Shown here: in pieces, positions 14,625 through 23,922 of the stretch
Position numbering within the stretch: the first letter of the stretch is position 1
How the letters are laid out: every line of letters begins with the position of its first letter
DNA from: Treponema sp.
GTDB lineage: Bacteria > Spirochaetota > Spirochaetia > Treponematales > Breznakiellaceae
Direction: 5' to 3'
NCBI GenBank assembly: GCA_031257105.1
Contig: JAIRPG010000007.1
Coordinates: 1-56,574, forward strand
Length of the DNA: 56,574 nucleotides
Notes under the pieces: model-generated
What the model was told of the DNA's origin: nothing
Database searches by the model: none
The model's input: the letters and a program-made list of their open reading frames with translations, nothing else
Made by a program: the position numbers and the translations under genes

Positions 14625-16999
14625 TTTGAGCGGCCTCCTATAACTACCGCCTGTTTTCCCGCGACCGTCACGCCGCCGTAGGCGTAGGGATCGTCCGTGT
14701 AGTTGATGAGTATCTCCATATCGTTGTCATAGACGTTAAGGATAACGCCGTTTTCCAACACTCGGCGGTCAATCCATTCCCGGCCTTTTACCGGGGCAAG
14801 CGCCTCGGATACCGTTTTGTACACGGCGCGGATAATATCCCGGTAGAGCCGGTACTCGGTGGAATAGTAGGTAAGCGAATTGGTGTCCTGCAAGAGATAC
14901 GCAGGCCCCGCGCTTATCACAAAAGAAGGGTACACGTTGTAATCGATCATCCGCAGGATGTCTTCTTGCGTATAGAATGAAAAATTCGCGTAAGGCGAAT
15001 AGAGTTCCATTGTTCCGGCGAGTACCAATTGAAGAAAGGGCGCCGTGTCTGTTTCGATAATGTACTGGGTATTCAGCACCGGCGTCTGGAGGAAGCGGTC
15101 AACATACTTCCACAGATACTCATTCGGCGCCTCCGCGTTTATCCCCATGCCCAGCCGTTCCAGCGTTTCGCCGTAGAGCCGCGCCGCGTCCTCACGGTTA
15201 AGGGGGTTGTCCCCCCAGTGACTGAGGAGCAGATTTGATATGCCCGCCACGCTCATCGTGGCCGCGCCTATTTTTCGCGCTTTTTCCGCTTGAAGCTCCA
15301 GCCACTCCGCGCTCTTAGCGGGGCGGGCGTAGGATATTTCTTGCACCGGCGTGAAAGATTCTTCCGAAACCGCCGCCCGGATTCCCCAGTGGTTCAGATG
15401 GTACGCCTGATTACGGGCAAGGGGCATCTGGATCTTATTGATCCTCGCGTAGTCCTGGGAAAAAGAAACGTCCACTCCCCGCGCGCACATTCGCTCGATG
15501 AGGTTCTGGAAAGACCACGCGCTCCCGGTACCCGATGTAAAGTCCAGCGTCCAGGGTTTGCCGCCGGTGACGCCGCCCTTCTGAAATCCCAAAAGCCCCG
15601 CGTTGAGGAGGACGCCGCTTTCTATTAAGTCATCGAGCATCGCCCCCGCTTCGTCCGCGGTGGTAAGTACGACGTCGGTCATGCCGATAACGCTCTTCTT
15701 GATGTCGCTCATCATAAAGTCGACGCGCAGGGGCATTTTTCCATCGGCGCTTACGCGGTTTTCCCGCAGTATTCCCCGCGCTATGAGGTGTTTCCGGTAG
15801 GCCCGCGCCATGCCTACATAATCCGCGGAAAAAGCATCGTCATTGCCGTTCAGAAAGCGGTAGGTCATGGCAATATCAAAGTGGAGCCGTTCAGGGTAGA
15901 GCCGGAAATAGCCCTCGCCTTTCCGGTTGTAGACTTGGTGGATCTGCCGGTTATAGACAAAGCGGGGGTATGCAAAGGTGTAATGGGTCATGTTTCCTTC
16001 CGGGGATACGATTATCTCCAGATGTTCCGCGCCGTCATCGGCCCAGGCGGCAAAGGCGGCTTGATTTTCGCCGTGGGCAATGCCGAATACCGGCATGAGG
16101 GGCTCTTTCTTCGAGACCGCGTACACGTTGTTGTTGTAGTAGTACAGGGCCTCCGCGGGATTGACGCCGTACACCGCGCCTGAATATTTTTGCGGCGCAG
16201 CCCCGTTGTTCTTAAACCGGATAAGCGCCCCGGCGCCGTCCGGCACAAATACATAGCCGTCGGGCGCGGGTTTTGCCTCCGGAGCGCCGTACTGCCCCGC
16301 CGCCGGATCGTAGACCCGGATCGCCCCGCCCGATGCGCCGAGGAAAGGGCTCAGGATAATGGACGCCATCTTTGCCGCGCCCGCTCCTTCGATTTCCGCA
16401 TCGTACACGCGAAACGTGACGCCTTGATCGGTTAAAAAGAGATGAACCTTGACGCGGAGATCCTGAGCTTCAAAGTCAACGTCCAGCCGGTAATGGTTTT
16501 CTTCAATAAAGGCGAGACGGGACGACACGCCCTGGCGGGACGCGGAGGAGATAAGCTGGAGGTTAAAGGCGTCATCGTACAGCTCTACCGTAAGGAGCGA
16601 ATTGGCTAAAGCCGTATAAACGGCGTTCAGCCGGTCTTCCTGCGGGATCGCGGCGGCGATCTTCTCCGCTTCGGTACGCGCCTGCGCTACCGCCCGGTCA
16701 ATATCGGCGTTAAAGGGAATATCAAGCCCGGTCTTCCACGCATACCCCCGGGCGTCCCGGATCAGAAGCACGTCACGGTCTTCCCGGTAGGAGAACTCAA
16801 GGGGCCCCGCCGCGCCGAGGAAGCTATAGCGGTCGTCCTGTTCGACGGGCGCGTAGATTACCGGAACGGGCGGCAGCTTCGTATCCCGGTTGGTGGGAAT
16901 ATAGCGGGCAAAAGCCAGCGCCCCGGAGATACAAAAAACCAGCGCGAACCCTGCCCGGCGTACCGGGCCCAAGGCGCGTTTAGTAGTAACCGGAAACAT
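14621..16999 (-). CDS. DUF5696-like exported protein of a sugar-uptake operon
   Basis: Large exported or membrane-anchored protein of 792 residues. One N-terminal hydrophobic segment (GFALVFCISGALAFA) is followed by a beta-rich region (about 40-330) with FVPDGAGALIRFKNN, then an alpha/beta region (about 360-740) that looks like a TIM-barrel: MPLRVDFMMSDIKKSVIG, GLLGFQKGGVTGGKPW, DVSFSQDYARINK. This layout and the company of Yip1-domain, permease and solute-binding genes match DUF5696-type proteins of Paenibacillus-like sugar clusters, as I recall them. Enzymatic activity is unproven; a glycosidase-like role is inference. Its start overlaps the previous gene by 20 bases and its stop overlaps the next ATG by four. 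Confidence 0.7.
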   Translation of the reverse strand: MFPVTTKRALGPVRRAGFALVFCISGALAFARYIPTNRDTKLPPVPVIYAPVEQDDRYSFLGAAGPLEFSYREDRDVLLIRDARGYAWKTGLDIPFNADIDRAVAQARTEAEKIAAAIPQEDRLNAVYTALANSLLTVELYDDAFNLQLISSASRQGVSSRLAFIEENHYRLDVDFEAQDLRVKVHLFLTDQGVTFRVYDAEIEGAGAAKMASIILSPFLGASGGAIRVYDPAAGQYGAPEAKPAPDGYVFVPDGAGALIRFKNNGAAPQKYSGAVYGVNPAEALYYYNNNVYAVSKKEPLMPVFGIAHGENQAAFAAWADDGAEHLEIIVSPEGNMTHYTFAYPRFVYNRQIHQVYNRKGEGYFRLYPERLHFDIAMTYRFLNGNDDAFSADYVGMARAYRKHLIARGILRENRVSADGKMPLRVDFMMSDIKKSVIGMTDVVLTTADEAGAMLDDLIESGVLLNAGLLGFQKGGVTGGKPWTLDFTSGTGSAWSFQNLIERMCARGVDVSFSQDYARINKIQMPLARNQAYHLNHWGIRAAVSEESFTPVQEISYARPAKSAEWLELQAEKARKIGAATMSVAGISNLLLSHWGDNPLNREDAARLYGETLERLGMGINAEAPNEYLWKYVDRFLQTPVLNTQYIIETDTAPFLQLVLAGTMELYSPYANFSFYTQEDILRMIDYNVYPSFVISAGPAYLLQDTNSLTYYSTEYRLYRDIIRAVYKTVSEALAPVKGREWIDRRVLENGVILNVYDNDMEILINYTDDPYAYGGVTVAGKQAVVIGGRSK

Positions 17000-19043
17000 T
17001 CGCTATTAACTCTCCTATAACGGCTTCAAGGAACTGGGCAAACTGACCTCCAAGGATGGCCAGATTAAACAGCGCGACAATGGCAATGAGCATAAAAGCC
17101 GCCGTAATGACTATGCTCTTCACCGTGTCCCTTACCCGGTAGTTGTGTATTTCCTGCAAGCCCAGGTAGAGCAGGGTTCCCGACCAGACGAATCCGCCGA
17201 GCAGCATGAACCTGGTGAGGAACACCTCGTTCAGGGTGATGACGTAACTCAAGGCGGTTATCGCCAGCAGCGTTATCGACAGGGGAACGGACGCGAAGGC
17301 CGTTACCTTAAAAATATCGGCTATACTGCCATCCCCGTCATTTATAGAAGTAACCAGGTAATTGCAGAACACGAATAGGAACGCCGCGCCCAAAAAACCG
17401 CCCGCTACCACGTTAAAGTCCATGTCCTCAATTTCCACTTCTTGAAGTATGTAGGCTTTGGCGGTTTGATAGACGAGGTAACTTGCGAAAAAGAGGGCAA
17501 AAAAGAACGCCGCGCCGCCCATTTTTCCCCGGTCTCCGCGCTTCATGGTATAGAAGCTGTCCAGGGGATGACGGGCCGTCTGGAAGGCGAAGATGAATTC
17601 CTGGAACCACCCCCATCCCCGCACCGGGGCGAAAAAGGCCGCTGCCCTCCGGCGGATCCGCGGCTTGAGCCCGGTATACCGCAGGATAACGGGCAGAAAA
17701 AGCGCCGCCCCCAGGATAATAAGCGCGGCGGCCAGGTTGCTGAGGAGCCATTCGTTGCGGGTTTCCCAGAAGGCGTCTGAATAGGCGGCGCGGTTTCCCG
17801 CCAGGGCGAATTCCTCCTGGGCTTTTGCGTACTGCCGCCGGTAGAACGCCGCCTTACCCAGCCCGTTATGGGCAAGCGCCGACATCTGGTTGTACCGGAG
17901 CGTTTGCTCCCATTCCGCGCCGGCTTGGTCGTAGCGCCCCTCCCGGAAAAGTCCCAGGGCTTTATAGATGGAGAGGGCGTATTCGGTGGGCGTAAAACTC
18001 TGCAAAAACGCCTTGGTGCCGTCCAGCGTCCAGATATGCCCTTCCTCCGATACCGCGATGGACATGAGCTCCCGGTACATCCCCGCGATGTCTTCGTCGG
18101 TCTGGCCCCTGCCGAAGATGAATATTTCGCTGCCGTCATCCGCGTACACCCCGATAAGCCCGCTCCGATCCGCGGTATAGATGACGCCGTTTTGATCCGT
18201 CGTCAGGTCTGTGGTGGAGTCCGCGGTCCATACCGGGGGCAGGGTGTTCTTTCCCGCCACGTTGTGTTTTTTTAAGCCCCCCGCCGTTCTCCCCATAGAC
18301 GCGGAGTACACCACCCCCCGCCCGTTCACGAACACGTTGGAGAAGGTTAAGGGCAGCCGGTCGGCGAGCCCTTCCTTTTGGCGGTCGGTAAAAAAGATGT
18401 TCCGCAGGACATCGGTAACGCTCAGGACGGTCTTGTTGGACGCGAAATAGCCGAGGAATTCGCCGCTCCCCGAAAGCTGAATGATCCCGTTGTACACGCC
18501 CTCCCCGATGAGGTAGAGGTTACCCCGGGGATCCGCAGCCACCCGGTACGGCGCGAAGTCGGTATCGGCAAACGCCGGCGAATCGGGCCGGGTGATGATC
18601 TTGACGCACTCATCCTGAGCGTTAAAACAGAACACCGCCCCCGCGGAAGAATCGGCGACATACAACGTGCCGTCACGGGCGACAAACACGCCCCGGGGCG
18701 TCTTAAAATCGGGGCGCCGTATCTCCCGGAGGATCTCATCTTCGTTTACCCCGTAGATGAGTATCCGCCGGTTCCCCGTGTCCGCGATATACAGCGCGCC
18801 GTCCGCGCCGAACGCGATGTCCTCCGGCTTACTCAAGCCCAGGTTGTTGACGTTGCGGCCCGGCAGGTAGGCGTCCTGGGTTCGCGTAAACCGCCCTTTC
18901 CGGTTGAGCCCGTAGGTGTACACCGTTGACTGCGCGGCGTAGAGCGCATCGGGGAGCGGCAGCGCCGCCACGAAAACAAGAAAAAGAAGGCGCCGGACGC
19001 CTGAAAGGAGGAAGCGGCGCCGGCGCCTAGAAAAACGTGTCAT
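16980..19043 (-). CDS. NHL-repeat/TPR/Yip1-domain membrane protein
   Basis: Protein of 687 residues joining three modules. After a signal peptide (ending near LYAAQS), residues about 40-350 form NHL-type beta-propeller repeats, for example LSKPEDIAFGADGALYIADTG and TPRGVFVARDGTLYVADSS. About 370-430 resemble TPR helices (ALGLFREGRYDQAGAEWEQ, GLGKAAFYRRQYAKAQEEF). After one membrane helix near 450, residues about 490-687 form a Yip1-like domain with five helices. The propeller should face outside, held to the membrane by the Yip1 part. ATG 19043 shares one base with the stop of the upstream permease. A role as sensor or scaffold for glycan uptake is inferred from position only. Confidence 0.8.
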   Translation of the reverse strand: MTRFSRRRRRFLLSGVRRLLFLVFVAALPLPDALYAAQSTVYTYGLNRKGRFTRTQDAYLPGRNVNNLGLSKPEDIAFGADGALYIADTGNRRILIYGVNEDEILREIRRPDFKTPRGVFVARDGTLYVADSSAGAVFCFNAQDECVKIITRPDSPAFADTDFAPYRVAADPRGNLYLIGEGVYNGIIQLSGSGEFLGYFASNKTVLSVTDVLRNIFFTDRQKEGLADRLPLTFSNVFVNGRGVVYSASMGRTAGGLKKHNVAGKNTLPPVWTADSTTDLTTDQNGVIYTADRSGLIGVYADDGSEIFIFGRGQTDEDIAGMYRELMSIAVSEEGHIWTLDGTKAFLQSFTPTEYALSIYKALGLFREGRYDQAGAEWEQTLRYNQMSALAHNGLGKAAFYRRQYAKAQEEFALAGNRAAYSDAFWETRNEWLLSNLAAALIILGAALFLPVILRYTGLKPRIRRRAAAFFAPVRGWGWFQEFIFAFQTARHPLDSFYTMKRGDRGKMGGAAFFFALFFASYLVYQTAKAYILQEVEIEDMDFNVVAGGFLGAAFLFVFCNYLVTSINDGDGSIADIFKVTAFASVPLSITLLAITALSYVITLNEVFLTRFMLLGGFVWSGTLLYLGLQEIHNYRVRDTVKSIVITAAFMLIAIVALFNLAILGGQFAQFLEAVIGELIANVSGYY

Positions 19044-19912
19044 TATTTGATCCCCGAATGGCTCATGGTGTTCATCACCCGCGACTGGAGGGCGATAAAG
19101 ATTATCAGGTTCGGCGTGAACATAATCAGCGACGCCGCCGCAGCCATACCCGCCATAACGGGGTTATTGCCCACCGTGAACGTTGAAAGATAGAAGGCGA
19201 AGGTCTTGAGGGTCTCGTCGGCGATGTAAAGGTTCGACGACTCGGTCGCGCCCCAGACCATCTGGAACGACAAGATCCCCACCGTGGCGAGGGCGGGCTT
19301 GATGATGGGAAATACGATCTTGAAGAGCAGCCCCAGTTCTCCCGCGCCGTCAATCCGCGCCGCGTCCAAAAGGGTATCGGGAACCTGATCCACAAACTGC
19401 TTCACCAGGAACAGCCCCACCGGCATGGCCAAAAGCGGCAGGATATGCGCCATAAAATTGTTGTTCAGCCCCAGCTTGACGATAACGAGATACCGGGGCG
19501 CCATAACCGCCGCGGGCACGAACATCAGCGCGGCTTGGTTCACCTTAAAGACCCATGCCTTGAGCCTGAACTTCTTCTTTGAAAGCGCGTAAGCCGACAT
19601 GGCGGTAAGGAGTATCGAGAGGGTAACGGTGAAGAAGGTTACCGCCACGGAATTGAGGAGGTAGCGGAGCATGGGAACCCCCGTATCGGAGGCCAGACGC
19701 CAGATCGACCGGAAGTTCCCAAGCGTGGGCTTGCGGACGATAAACGCGGGGGGAAAGCGGAAAAGCTCATCCAGGGGTTTGAACGCCTGGTTGATGATAT
19801 AGACCACCGGCAGGATCATAAAGAGGGCCAGCGGCGTCAGAACAAGGTAGAATTTGATCTGTGACGGATGAAACGTCTTGGGGTTGATCTTCGTTCCCTG
19901 AAAACTGCTCAT
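19043..19912 (-). CDS. carbohydrate ABC transporter permease, MalG type (first pair)
   Basis: Inner-membrane permease of 289 residues, six helices. The N-terminus LVLTPLALFMILPVVYIINQAFKPLDE is typical for MalG-like CUT1 permeases, and the EAA loop is DAARIDGAGELGLLFKIVFPII at about residues 180-200. It is coupled to the downstream NHL/Yip1 gene by a one-base stop/start overlap. It pairs with the MalF-type gene 20 bases upstream. Confidence 0.92.
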   Translation of the reverse strand: MSSFQGTKINPKTFHPSQIKFYLVLTPLALFMILPVVYIINQAFKPLDELFRFPPAFIVRKPTLGNFRSIWRLASDTGVPMLRYLLNSVAVTFFTVTLSILLTAMSAYALSKKKFRLKAWVFKVNQAALMFVPAAVMAPRYLVIVKLGLNNNFMAHILPLLAMPVGLFLVKQFVDQVPDTLLDAARIDGAGELGLLFKIVFPIIKPALATVGILSFQMVWGATESSNLYIADETLKTFAFYLSTFTVGNNPVMAGMAAAASLIMFTPNLIIFIALQSRVMNTMSHSGIK

Positions 19913-19932
19913 GTTTCTTCCTTATAAAATGC

Positions 19933-20844
19933 TTAATCGGCGTCGCCGAAAAACGTGTACGCTATCTTCGAGAAGATCCATACAATCCCTAAAAGCGCCA
20001 CCGCGATGGCGGAGGCGTAACCCATCTCGTAGCGGAGAAACCCATAGTCCTCAATATGATTGGTGATAAGCTGGCCCGCGTTCTGGGGCGTCGGGTTGCC
20101 GCCGGACAACGCCACGCCGATAGCCCCGTTGTTAAACGCCCCTACTATCGCCATGACCGCGCCGAACAGCATCTGGGGTTTCAGGCTGGGAATCGTGATG
20201 TAAATGATCTCCTGGAAGCGGTTGCGGATACCGTCGATATACGCGGCTTCGTAGAGCTCTTCGTTGACGTTGAGGATCCCCGCCAGCATGGCAAGGAAAC
20301 CGATTCCCATGGCGCTCCAGAGGGATACGAAGATCATGATCCCCATGAGGTATTCCGGGGACTGGAGGAACTGCAAGGGCCGGTCAATCAGGTTCCAGCG
20401 CAGGAGCAGGGCGTTGATGTAGCCGTTCTGGTCGCCCGAAAAGATAGTCCGCCAGATTACCGAAATGAATACCCCGCCGGCCATAGAGGGGGTGTAGAGC
20501 GCGAGGGCAAAGACCGTCCGGGGCTTCGCCGGTATCTGTGCCAGCATCCACGCGAGGAGGAACGAGATGACGTAGCCGCCGGGGCCTACCACCAGGGCGA
20601 ACTGGACCGTGTTGGGCAGCACGTTGCGGAAAAACACCGTGTCCCCCGTCAGCAGGGTGATGTAGTTGTAGAGGCCCGCAGGCTCCGGGGGCTTAACCAC
20701 GTTAAAGTAGCTAAACGAAAGGAAGATGGCCGCCGCCACGGGCACGGCGATAAAGAGGGAGAAGAGCGCCCCGTAGGGCAGGAGAAGCCCGAATGCGTAC
20801 AGCCCGTCGCTCAGGGACGCCCGGCGGGTTTTACCCGGTTTCAT
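19933..20844 (-). CDS. carbohydrate ABC transporter permease, MalF/UgpA type (first pair)
   Basis: Inner-membrane permease of 303 residues. A charged N-terminus and [22 protein letters not shown] start the first helix; the EAA loop is [23 protein letters not shown] at about residues 210-230, a rather divergent version. ATG 20844 overlaps the solute-binding protein stop by four bases, so expression is coupled to it. First permease of pair one. Confidence 0.92.
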   Translation of the reverse strand: MKPGKTRRASLSDGLYAFGLLLPYGALFSLFIAVPVAAAIFLSFSYFNVVKPPEPAGLYNYITLLTGDTVFFRNVLPNTVQFALVVGPGGYVISFLLAWMLAQIPAKPRTVFALALYTPSMAGGVFISVIWRTIFSGDQNGYINALLLRWNLIDRPLQFLQSPEYLMGIMIFVSLWSAMGIGFLAMLAGILNVNEELYEAAYIDGIRNRFQEIIYITIPSLKPQMLFGAVMAIVGAFNNGAIGVALSGGNPTPQNAGQLITNHIEDYGFLRYEMGYASAIAVALLGIVWIFSKIAYTFFGDAD

Positions 20845-23800
20845 ATTCCCGCCTCCTTGATTTTTTCCAGCACCCAGTCCAGTTCCCGCACGGTATAGGG
20901 CTTCCGTTGCCGTCCCCGGGCATCGATATAACCCGCTTCGGTCATTTTCCGCCGGAATTCCCGCTGAATGTCGACAAGCTTCATATCTATCGCCGCCTGA
21001 GCCGGGGTTCCGTCAAAGACCATGGCGTTCCATATATCCGAAAGGCTCCGTTCCAGCAGATACTGGCCCGGGCTGCGGGGTACGTCCCGAAGGTTCGCCA
21101 CCGACTCCATCACTACCGCCAAATCCCTATCCTCCATGGGCGCGTTTTCCAGGGCGGCCAGGTTCGCCGGGAGCCAGAGCAGGTTGTAATTCGCCGCCAA
21201 GGTAAAGGCGTATTCGCTTTGTACCGGTTCGCTGAGCCACCACTTGAGGAATTCCCAGCCTTCGTCCGCCATAGGGGAATTCTCAAAGAGGAGCGCCCCC
21301 CGGCCATTGGCAATAAACCAGCGGGAGAGGGAACCGTCGGCCCGCCGCGTTCCCGGATAGGGCAAGATCCCCCACTGCCCCGCCAACTCAGGCGCGCCGT
21401 TTTTAAGGAGTATGTACGCGGCGCTGTCCATAATCCCCGCCGGCGTCTGGCCGAAACGGAACGCATTAAAGAACACCGGCACTTGCTCCGCCAGGGCGTA
21501 GGTGGTGAACAACTCCCCCAGCTCGGCGATGCCTTTAACCGCCCCGGCTTCGTTGATCGCCGCGCCGAGCCCGTCAGGCTGGTAGAGTTCCCCGCCGTTC
21601 TGATAGATAAGCGGCGCGGTCTGATAGAACCATTTATAGCCCTCCCCGGAGGCAATGGGCAGGTAGAAGCTCATGTTGAAACGCTGTAACTCAGGCATCA
21701 TATCCCGAACATCGTCCCAGGTATGGGGCAGCGGCAAATCGAGGCGCTTGAAAATATCTTCCCGGTACGCGGTAACGGCGAAATCCACGGTCTCAGGCAG
21801 GGCGTAGACCCCTTCGTTGAAGAGGTAGCTCACCAGAGCGCCGGGAACGAAGCGCCGGGCAACCGTCCAAAAATCATCGAACCGGGTAAGATCGGAGGCC
21901 GCACCCCGTGAAGCCAGGTCAAAGGGCAGGTGTGAAGGCAGACTGAGGGCGAGATCGGGATTCGTGCCCGCAGCCTTGGCAAGCACCAGCTTGTTGACAT
22001 CGGGCATGATCGAAAGCCGGGCGTCTATCCCCGTTTCGGGGCTGAAATGGGTATCGATCAGCTTTTGCAGGGCGTCCACATGGACAACCGACTGGTTCAC
22101 CCAGATATTGAGGGAGTGTTCCCGCTTCCGGGCCGCGTATTTCGGGGACGCATAGGAAGCCCAGAGCCGCGCCAGGGCCGCGCCGGCGCTCTTGAAGAAG
22201 GGCGCGTTCTCCCTCGGCAGGCCGGAATGGGAGCCTTCGCCGTACAGGTACACCGCATCCAGGGAGAACCGCTGATTGTAGAGGCTGTCCATCACGTCCC
22301 CCGCGAGTTTAAGGGCCGAAACCGCGTCTCCTGAAAGGTTCTCCACCTTAAGGGGAAGCTCATCGGGCTTTTCCCGTAGTTTGTCCAGCAGGCTTAAAAC
22401 TTCCACTATTCCCGCCAGGGCCGGCGCCTTCGTATCCCCTGAACTGTAGGGGGCAAGGGAGAAGAGCAGCGACCGGAAGATCACGTCATAGGCGTTAAGG
22501 AAACCCGCGGTTTCAGGCAGGATCTGGGTCAAACGCCAGGTTCGGTTCTTATCAACCTCCTTGCCGGTTATCTTTTTGACATCCAGGCTGAATTGGTTGA
22601 TATGATCGATGAGGAGTTGAAGATCCCGAATCTGAGCCGCCACCGGTTCCAGTTCCAGTTTGAGGGACAGCGTGTGCTCCCCGGATGTAAGGAAGAACCC
22701 GTAGGGCGCGCCGTTTTCCTCGGCCCAGACTTGATTGCGCCACTTCTGATCCCGGGAGGGCTTGAGGGGGAAGGACGCGGCTTCGGCAAACGGCGGCTCG
22801 CCGTCCAGTTTGAGGCTGCAGAAGACGGCAAACCCTTCCGCCTGTGTCTTGCAGTGAAGGGCCAGGTGGTAGATCCCCGCTTCTTCAACCTGAACGCGGA
22901 AAAAAACTTCGCTCCCCGCCTTTTCCATGCTGAGGATGTTGATCTTCTTATTGACCGGATCAAAGGGCGAAAGCCCCGCGTCCATCTCGGACCGGAGTTG
23001 GATAGCGGGACTGTTCTTCCGGTCATAGCTTATGGCGTCGATAACGAGCACGGTAGATACCGCGGTATCTACCGCGGTATCTACCGCAGTATGCTGGGCG
23101 TTTTTCGCCGCATATTCGGCGTAAGGAAGCGGTTCCGTCCGTCCCAGGACTTCCAGTTCCCCCAATTCGATGAGCCGGGACGAGGTATTCACCAACTCCA
23201 CCTGATTTTCCCCGGCGTCAAAGAAAAAGAGGAGCGGCTCGGAAGATACGGCGGTACGGTCGTAAAGATCGACCCGGCGCCGGCCTTCCCAGGTTTCCTG
23301 CGAGGGAACCGTCTCGTCCCCGTAGGCGTCCAGGGGGAAATCCTTGGTTGTATCCCGCCAGAAAAGCGGGATGCGGATATTCGCCGCCTCACGGTAGGGT
23401 ACTTCGCCGTTGACCAGCGCCGAAAGGGTAATGTCGGAAAAACTCCGTCCGGGGATGCGTGTTTCTACCCGGAGGCGGTAGAGGCCCTCGGCGGGAACGG
23501 CGAAGCGGTAGACCGCGGCGTCTCCATGGGAAAGCGCCGCTTGGGGTACATCGCCGCCCTGCGCGCCTTGCGCGCCCTCCGCAACTTCAGGGCGCGCCCG
23601 TATGGGCGCGGACGCCGGCGTCCGCGCGTCTCCACGGGCGGCGAGAAAACCGGCGTAGTCGTACCGCTTCTCCCGCACGGTGCTCGTGAGCAGATCGCGC
23701 GCCGCCGCCTGCGCCGCCTCATCGGGAGGGGCGTAATTCCCGCTTTGGGGAAGCAGGCGAAAGGCGGCGAACGCTCCGGCAAACAACGCGACGATCAAGA

Positions 23801-23855
23801 TAATCGTAAACAACGGAGCCTGTCGTAAAACTGAAGTTTTCTTCATCCAACTCAT
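20841..23855 (-). CDS. giant extracellular solute-binding protein with N-terminal carbohydrate-binding-like domains
   Basis: Membrane-anchored binding protein of about 1004 residues, twice the usual length of family-1 binding proteins. An N-terminal membrane helix ([20 protein letters not shown]) is followed by two beta-sandwich, galactose-binding-like regions (about 60-245 and 265-420; [19 protein letters not shown] and [19 protein letters not shown] are parallel), a helical linker, and a C-terminal solute-binding domain from about 600 ([43 protein letters not shown]). Two ATGs compete (23855 and 23846), neither with a good ribosome site; 23855 is chosen. It is the first gene of the 12.5-kb operon. 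A tandem TAVD repeat lies between the two sandwich regions. Confidence 0.85.
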   Translation of the reverse strand: MSWMKKTSVLRQAPLFTIILIVALFAGAFAAFRLLPQSGNYAPPDEAAQAAARDLLTSTVREKRYDYAGFLAARGDARTPASAPIRARPEVAEGAQGAQGGDVPQAALSHGDAAVYRFAVPAEGLYRLRVETRIPGRSFSDITLSALVNGEVPYREAANIRIPLFWRDTTKDFPLDAYGDETVPSQETWEGRRRVDLYDRTAVSSEPLLFFFDAGENQVELVNTSSRLIELGELEVLGRTEPLPYAEYAAKNAQHTAVDTAVDTAVSTVLVIDAISYDRKNSPAIQLRSEMDAGLSPFDPVNKKINILSMEKAGSEVFFRVQVEEAGIYHLALHCKTQAEGFAVFCSLKLDGEPPFAEAASFPLKPSRDQKWRNQVWAEENGAPYGFFLTSGEHTLSLKLELEPVAAQIRDLQLLIDHINQFSLDVKKITGKEVDKNRTWRLTQILPETAGFLNAYDVIFRSLLFSLAPYSSGDTKAPALAGIVEVLSLLDKLREKPDELPLKVENLSGDAVSALKLAGDVMDSLYNQRFSLDAVYLYGEGSHSGLPRENAPFFKSAGAALARLWASYASPKYAARKREHSLNIWVNQSVVHVDALQKLIDTHFSPETGIDARLSIMPDVNKLVLAKAAGTNPDLALSLPSHLPFDLASRGAASDLTRFDDFWTVARRFVPGALVSYLFNEGVYALPETVDFAVTAYREDIFKRLDLPLPHTWDDVRDMMPELQRFNMSFYLPIASGEGYKWFYQTAPLIYQNGGELYQPDGLGAAINEAGAVKGIAELGELFTTYALAEQVPVFFNAFRFGQTPAGIMDSAAYILLKNGAPELAGQWGILPYPGTRRADGSLSRWFIANGRGALLFENSPMADEGWEFLKWWLSEPVQSEYAFTLAANYNLLWLPANLAALENAPMEDRDLAVVMESVANLRDVPRSPGQYLLERSLSDIWNAMVFDGTPAQAAIDMKLVDIQREFRRKMTEAGYIDARGRQRKPYTVRELDWVLEKIKEAGI
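23051..23092. repeat. in-frame 12-bp tandem repeat forming a perfect 24-bp palindrome
   Basis: Inside the binding-protein gene a unit ACCGCGGTATCT is repeated, encoding [13 protein letters not shown]. Because the unit is almost self-complementary, 23051-23074 is a perfect palindrome with half-site CGGTAGATACCG. It may only be a replication-slippage product in a linker. Confidence 0.75.
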
Positions 23856-23922
23856 AATCCGAATGTTACCGTTACCATTTATGGTATATCCGGCTCTCCG
23901 GTTTGTCAACAAAAAAAAATCG

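Noticed and set aside
20056-20898. 280-residue plus-strand ORF opposite the permease
   Set aside because: Highly charged antisense shadow of a clear six-helix permease.
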